A stretch of 7,501 nt of DNA from contig CAMAUF010000095.1 of the NCBI GenBank assembly GCA_945861295.1, positions 1-7,501 of the forward strand. The letters run 5' to 3'. Under the pieces are notes generated by a model, which was given only the letters and a program-made list of their open reading frames with translations, ran no database searches and was not told where the DNA came from. Shown here piece after piece: positions 4,775 through 7,501 of the stretch. This stretch comes from a bacterium (GTDB lineage Bacteria; Chloroflexota; Dehalococcoidia; Tepidiformales; Tepidiformaceae). Numbering within the stretch: position 1 is the stretch's first letter; each line of letters opens with the position of its first letter. The position numbers and the translations under genes are program-made.

Positions 4775-5952
4775 CGGCGGCCGGCGGGGCCGCCTTCGAA
4801 ACGCGCGTCGTAGGCGATCAGGCCGCGGCAAACGGTGACCACGACCCGCAGTTCGCTGTCGAGCAAGACGATGTCGGCGTCGAACCCGTGCTGGAGCGCG
4901 CCCTTGCGCCGTTCGACGCCGATAACGCGCGCGGCGTTTGCCGAACAGAGCCGGAAGGCCGTGCCGAGGTCGATGTGCAACGTCTCCACAACGTTGCGGA
5001 AGTGTTCGTCCATCGTGACCGTGCTGCCCGTGATCGTGCCGTCCTCTTTGAGGAGGAGCGGGCCGGCCCGGCTGATCGGTTGGCCGCCGAACGAAGCCTT
5101 CGCGTCTTCCGTGCCGGAAAGGGCGAGGTTATCGGTGACGACGACCATGCGCTGGGGGCCGAGCAGCGAAAACGCGAGCCGCATCATCTCTGGGGCGACG
5201 TGTGCCTGGTCGCAGATCAGTTCGCAGGTGACGCCGCGCTCAAGCAGGGCGGCGACCGCGGGGCCTGGGTCGCGCTGATGGATCGGGCGCATCGCGTTGA
5301 AGAGGTGCGTGACGTGCCGGACGCCCGCTTCGAAGCCGCGCCGGGCTTGCGCGGCCGTCGCGTCGGTGTGGCCCATCGCGGCCACCGCGTCCGACCTGGT
5401 CACCGCCGTGATCAGGTCTTCGGCGCCGGGCAGTTCGGGCGCGAGCGTCACGAGGCGGATCTTACCGGAGGCCGCTTCCTGGTACGCCAACCATTCGGCT
5501 GGGTCGACGGTGCGCAGCATGGTGGCGGCGAATGCGCCCTTCCGGAGAGGGTTGATAAACGGCCCTTCGAGATGAAAGCCCAGGGCCTCGGCCCCGTCTT
5601 CGAGGCCGATAGCGGGGGCCAGCCCGCGCAGCAGGGCCTCGGTCCGCGGCGCGTCGGAACTGAGGGTGCTGACGAGGAACGAGGTGACGCCGTTACGGGG
5701 CGCCCAGGCGCCGTAGCCAGCGACATCTTCGTCGTATGGGTCGAAGAACGAAAAGCCGCCGCCGCCATGGACGTGGAGGTCGACGAAACCGGGGCCGACG
5801 GTCAGACCGGCGGCATCGACAACGACCGCGTCGGGAGCGACGATCCCGCGGGCGACGGCCGCTATCCGCGGCCCCTCGCAGAGGATGTCGGCACGCATCG
5901 GGCCTTCCGGCTGGGCGAGGATGCCGTTACGGATCAGTAGGCGCGAAGTCAT
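4771..5952 (-). CDS. nagA: N-acetylglucosamine-6-phosphate deacetylase
   Basis: A 393-residue amidohydrolase, the normal length of NagA (about 380-400), which converts GlcNAc-6-phosphate to glucosamine-6-phosphate and acetate in the cytoplasm during amino-sugar use or cell-wall recycling. Marks in order: PGFVDLHVHGGGG (54-66) with the metal pair His60 and His62, FHLEGPFIN (126-134) with Glu129, GHTDAT (194-199) with His195, HLFNAMRP (216-223) with His216, an HQRDPG loop (225-230), CDQAHVAP (247-254) with His251, and VTDNLALSG (272-280) with catalytic Asp274. GSTVTMDEHFRNVV (309-322) is also typical. The HxH motif, lost in E. coli NagA, is kept here, suggesting a two-metal site like that of Bacillus NagA. 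DQAH replaces the usual DGxH near the substrate phosphate. No nagB, kinase or transporter lies beside it. ATG 5952 is the first start fitting the N-terminal beta domain. Confidence 0.92.
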   Translation of the reverse strand: MTSRLLIRNGILAQPEGPMRADILCEGPRIAAVARGIVAPDAVVVDAAGLTVGPGFVDLHVHGGGGFSFFDPYDEDVAGYGAWAPRNGVTSFLVSTLSSDAPRTEALLRGLAPAIGLEDGAEALGFHLEGPFINPLRKGAFAATMLRTVDPAEWLAYQEAASGKIRLVTLAPELPGAEDLITAVTRSDAVAAMGHTDATAAQARRGFEAGVRHVTHLFNAMRPIHQRDPGPAVAALLERGVTCELICDQAHVAPEMMRLAFSLLGPQRMVVVTDNLALSGTEDAKASFGGQPISRAGPLLLKEDGTITGSTVTMDEHFRNVVETLHIDLGTAFRLCSANAARVIGVERRKGALQHGFDADIVLLDSELRVVVTVCRGLIAYDARFEGGPAGRR

Positions 5953-5958
5953 TCGATG

Positions 5959-5964
5959 ACTTTA
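5959..5964 (-). promoter_or_regulatory. -10 box (TAAAGT) placed for a leaderless nagA transcript
   Basis: On the minus strand TAAAGT (5964-5959) is followed by six bases and then the nagA ATG. It matches TATAAT at four of six positions. No strong -35 is seen at 16-18 bases (CTGCCA lies at 15) and no Shine-Dalgarno precedes the ATG. The spacing is the same as for the hydratase operon, which is the main support. Confidence 0.35.
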
Positions 5965-6042
5965 CACCAGCTGGCGAAGTGGCAGAGTGCGCGCTTTGGT
6001 CGATGAGGAGATGCGCGGGGAAGCGGGGGCGTCCTCCGAAGA

Positions 6043-6071
6043 TTGACCCTTTACTGTGCTGGGCGTACGGT
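6043..6071 (+). promoter_or_regulatory. Candidate mgtE promoter
   Basis: TTGACC (6043-6048, five of six to consensus) and TACGGT (6066-6071, three of six) are separated by 17 bases. Transcription would begin near 6078, giving a leader of about 47 bases that starts with the stem-loop at 6077-6095. An alternative pair, TTGCCC (6077-6082) and TATGTG (6099-6104) with 16 bases between, would give a leader of about 14 bases. Confidence 0.4.
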
Positions 6072-6076
6072 CGATT

Positions 6077-6095
6077 TTGCCCCTTCGTGGGGCAA
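6077..6095 (+). repeat. Inverted repeat / stem-loop TTGCCCC-TTCGT-GGGGCAA in the mgtE leader
   Basis: Seven perfectly paired bases (6077-6083 with 6089-6095) enclose a five-base loop. No T-run follows on either strand, so it is not a typical intrinsic terminator. It may be a 5' mRNA stem-loop or an operator. I do not recognise the M-box magnesium riboswitch, and the space available is too short for one downstream of the candidate promoter. Confidence 0.6.
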
Positions 6096-6124
6096 CGCTA
6101 TGTGTACCAAACGGACAGTATTTA

Positions 6125-7483
6125 ATGGCGGAAGAGAATGTCGTCCAGGGACTGGCGGACGACGCTCGCGTCCTGGTGGCGAACCGGGAGTGGGCGCTGG
6201 CTCTTGCGGCCCTCACGGCGCTCCATCCCGCTGACCTCGCCGACCTCGTCCTCGAACTCGACGACGAGGGCCAGCGCGAACTCCTCGATCGCCTCCCAAC
6301 CGACATCTCGGCCCAGCTTTTCGCCTATGCCCAGGACGACGACGAACTCCGCGAGCTGATTCGCGGCGTGGGCTTCGCCGACCTCGCGGCCGTGCTCGAA
6401 GAAGCGGAGGACGACGTCGCCGCCGACGTCATCCAGCAGCTCGAACCGAGCGAACAGCAAGAGACGCTCGCCGCGCTCGATCGGGGCGACGAAGTCGCCG
6501 AGTTGCTCCAGTACAACGAGGAAACGGCTGGCGGCCTCATGACGCGCGGCTTCGTCGCGCTTCCCGAAGAGACCACCGTCCAAGAGGCGATCGCCTACCT
6601 GCGCGTCGTCCAACCCGCGGCCGAGCGGGCGTACTACGTCTACGTGCTCGACGACGAGGAGCGCCTGACCGGCGTCGTCAGCATTCGCGACCTCATCGTC
6701 TCCGCGCCCGGCACCCGGCTGGACGAGATCACGCAGCGCGACTTCCACGCCGTGACGACCGGGACCGACCAGGAGGCAGCGGCGCGCATCCTGCAACGCT
6801 ACAACCTCATGGCCCTCCCGGTCGTCGACCACGAAGGGCACCTCCAAGGCGTCATGAGCGCCGACGACCTGATCGACGTCCTCGAAGAAGAAGCGACCGA
6901 GGACATGTACAGGATGGTCGGCCTCACCGAAGACGGGGAGAAGGTCTTTAGCCCGGTCGGCCAAAGCGTGCGGCGGCGCCTACCTTGGATGCTCGTGAAC
7001 GTAATCACGGCGTTGGTCGCATCGCTCACGGTCAGCCTTTTCGACGCCACGCTCGCCAGAGCGACGGTCCTGGCCGCGTTCATGCCGATGGTCGCGGGCC
7101 AGGGCGGCAACGCCGGCACGCAGACGGCGACGATCGCCGTCCGCAGCATGGCGCTGGGCGATCTTCACGTCAGCGACCTCTTCCGCGCCGTGCGCAAGGA
7201 ATCGCTGGTCGGCATCGCCAACGGGGCGGCGATCGGCGTGGTCGGCGGCTTGGTGAGTTTCGCCTGGGAGCGAAATACGGCGCTCTCCTTGGTCCTCGGC
7301 GCGGCGCTCTTTCTCAACATCGTGGCCGCGACACTCGGCGGCGTCCTCATCCCGCTGGGGCTGAAGTCGATCAAGGTCGACCCGGCCCTCGCCGCCAACA
7401 TCTTCGTGACGACAATCACCGACGTGATGGGCTTTCTGTTTTTCCTCGGCTTGGCCTCGCTGGCCATCGACCAGATCGCCTGA
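6125..7483 (+). CDS. mgtE: MgtE-type magnesium transporter/channel with CBS domains
   Basis: A 452-residue inner-membrane Mg2+ channel, the same size as the structurally known Thermus protein (450). Order of parts: an acidic helical N domain (about 1-130); ETAGGLMT (133-140) opening the first CBS domain; the second CBS domain at about 200-258; a plug helix (about 262-285); and five transmembrane helices from about 287 to the end. Pore signatures are PMVAGQGGNAGTQTAT (321-336) and DPALAANIFVTT-TDVMGF (419-437), with Asp433 at the Mg2+-binding position of the pore. The many Asp and Glu residues at the N/CBS interface fit Mg2+-dependent gating, where high internal Mg2+ closes the channel. ATG 6125 is preferred over GTG 6056 because the latter precedes the candidate transcription start and adds no family sequence. 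No strong Shine-Dalgarno is visible. It is divergent from nagA. Confidence 0.94.
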   Translation: MAEENVVQGLADDARVLVANREWALALAALTALHPADLADLVLELDDEGQRELLDRLPTDISAQLFAYAQDDDELRELIRGVGFADLAAVLEEAEDDVAADVIQQLEPSEQQETLAALDRGDEVAELLQYNEETAGGLMTRGFVALPEETTVQEAIAYLRVVQPAAERAYYVYVLDDEERLTGVVSIRDLIVSAPGTRLDEITQRDFHAVTTGTDQEAAARILQRYNLMALPVVDHEGHLQGVMSADDLIDVLEEEATEDMYRMVGLTEDGEKVFSPVGQSVRRRLPWMLVNVITALVASLTVSLFDATLARATVLAAFMPMVAGQGGNAGTQTATIAVRSMALGDLHVSDLFRAVRKESLVGIANGAAIGVVGGLVSFAWERNTALSLVLGAALFLNIVAATLGGVLIPLGLKSIKVDPALAANIFVTTITDVMGFLFFLGLASLAIDQIA

Positions 7484-7501
7484 TCGGCTTGAAGCCCGTG
7501 C
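7484..7501. other. Short tail after mgtE
   Basis: Eighteen bases follow the mgtE TGA to the window edge. Nothing can be supported in them. Confidence 0.5.

Noticed and set aside
4450..5940. Very long plus-strand open frame (496 codons) antisense to nagA and the hydratase
   Set aside because: It is the codon-position shadow of two clearly recognised minus-strand genes in high-GC DNA; its translation matches no family I know.
6077..6095. Intrinsic terminator reading of the TTGCCCC/GGGGCAA stem-loop
   Set aside because: No T-run follows the stem on either strand, and it lies upstream of, not after, a gene on each strand.
5953..6124. M-box (ykoK) magnesium riboswitch upstream of mgtE
   Set aside because: The conserved M-box sequence blocks are not visible, and the space after the candidate promoter is too short.

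Overview
The window is high-GC bacterial chromosome with densely packed, ordinary housekeeping and accessory catabolic genes. G/C-ending codons dominate, which explains the many long antisense open frames that I treat as shadows. A luciferase-like F420-type oxidoreductase, a two-subunit CoA-transferase, a nitronate-monooxygenase-family flavoenzyme, a MaoC/HTD2-type hydratase and apparently leaderless starts together suggest a Chloroflexota (Dehalococcoidia-like) or an actinobacterial genome. This is inference: there is no rRNA or other phylogenetic marker here.

Layout. (1) 1-577, minus: N-terminal 192 residues of a nitronate monooxygenase/IpdC-like flavin oxidoreductase, cut by the window edge. 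(2) 578-1116: about 540 bases without a convincing gene. It holds the minus-strand promoter of gene 1, a G/T-rich stretch with repeated TGAGTTG words, and a faint minus-strand trace resembling the C-terminus of a formylglycine-generating-enzyme-like protein. (3) 1117-2040, plus: LLM-class oxidoreductase. (4) 2101-3081 and 3078-3884, plus: alpha and beta subunits of a glutaconate/IpdAB-type CoA-transferase, joined by an ATGA overlap. (5) 3881-4321 and 4324-4740, minus: a two-gene operon of an HTD2-like hot-dog hydratase followed by a VOC/glyoxalase-fold protein, converging on the CoA-transferase with overlapping stop codons. (6) 4771-5952, minus: nagA, N-acetylglucosamine-6-phosphate deacetylase. 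(7) 5953-6124: divergent promoter region. (8) 6125-7483, plus: mgtE, a CBS-domain magnesium transporter/channel.

How the genes fit together. The flavoenzyme, the F420-type oxidoreductase, the CoA-transferase pair and the MaoC-type hydratase look like parts of acyl-CoA catabolism. The association of a CoA-transferase pair with a nitronate-monooxygenase-family protein recalls ipdA-ipdB-ipdC of actinobacterial steroid C/D-ring degradation, but here the genes are divergent, separated by another gene, and keep a CoA-transferase-type glutamate, so the substrate is unknown. nagA (amino-sugar or cell-wall recycling) and mgtE (Mg2+ homeostasis) look unrelated to that block.

I found no mobile element, CRISPR array, tRNA, rRNA or phage gene, and no strong case for a wholly new system. 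The most unusual features are the repeated placement of -10-like boxes 6-7 bases before start codons (leaderless transcription), the unexplained 578-1116 gap, and the reading of the catabolic block as an IpdABC-like module.
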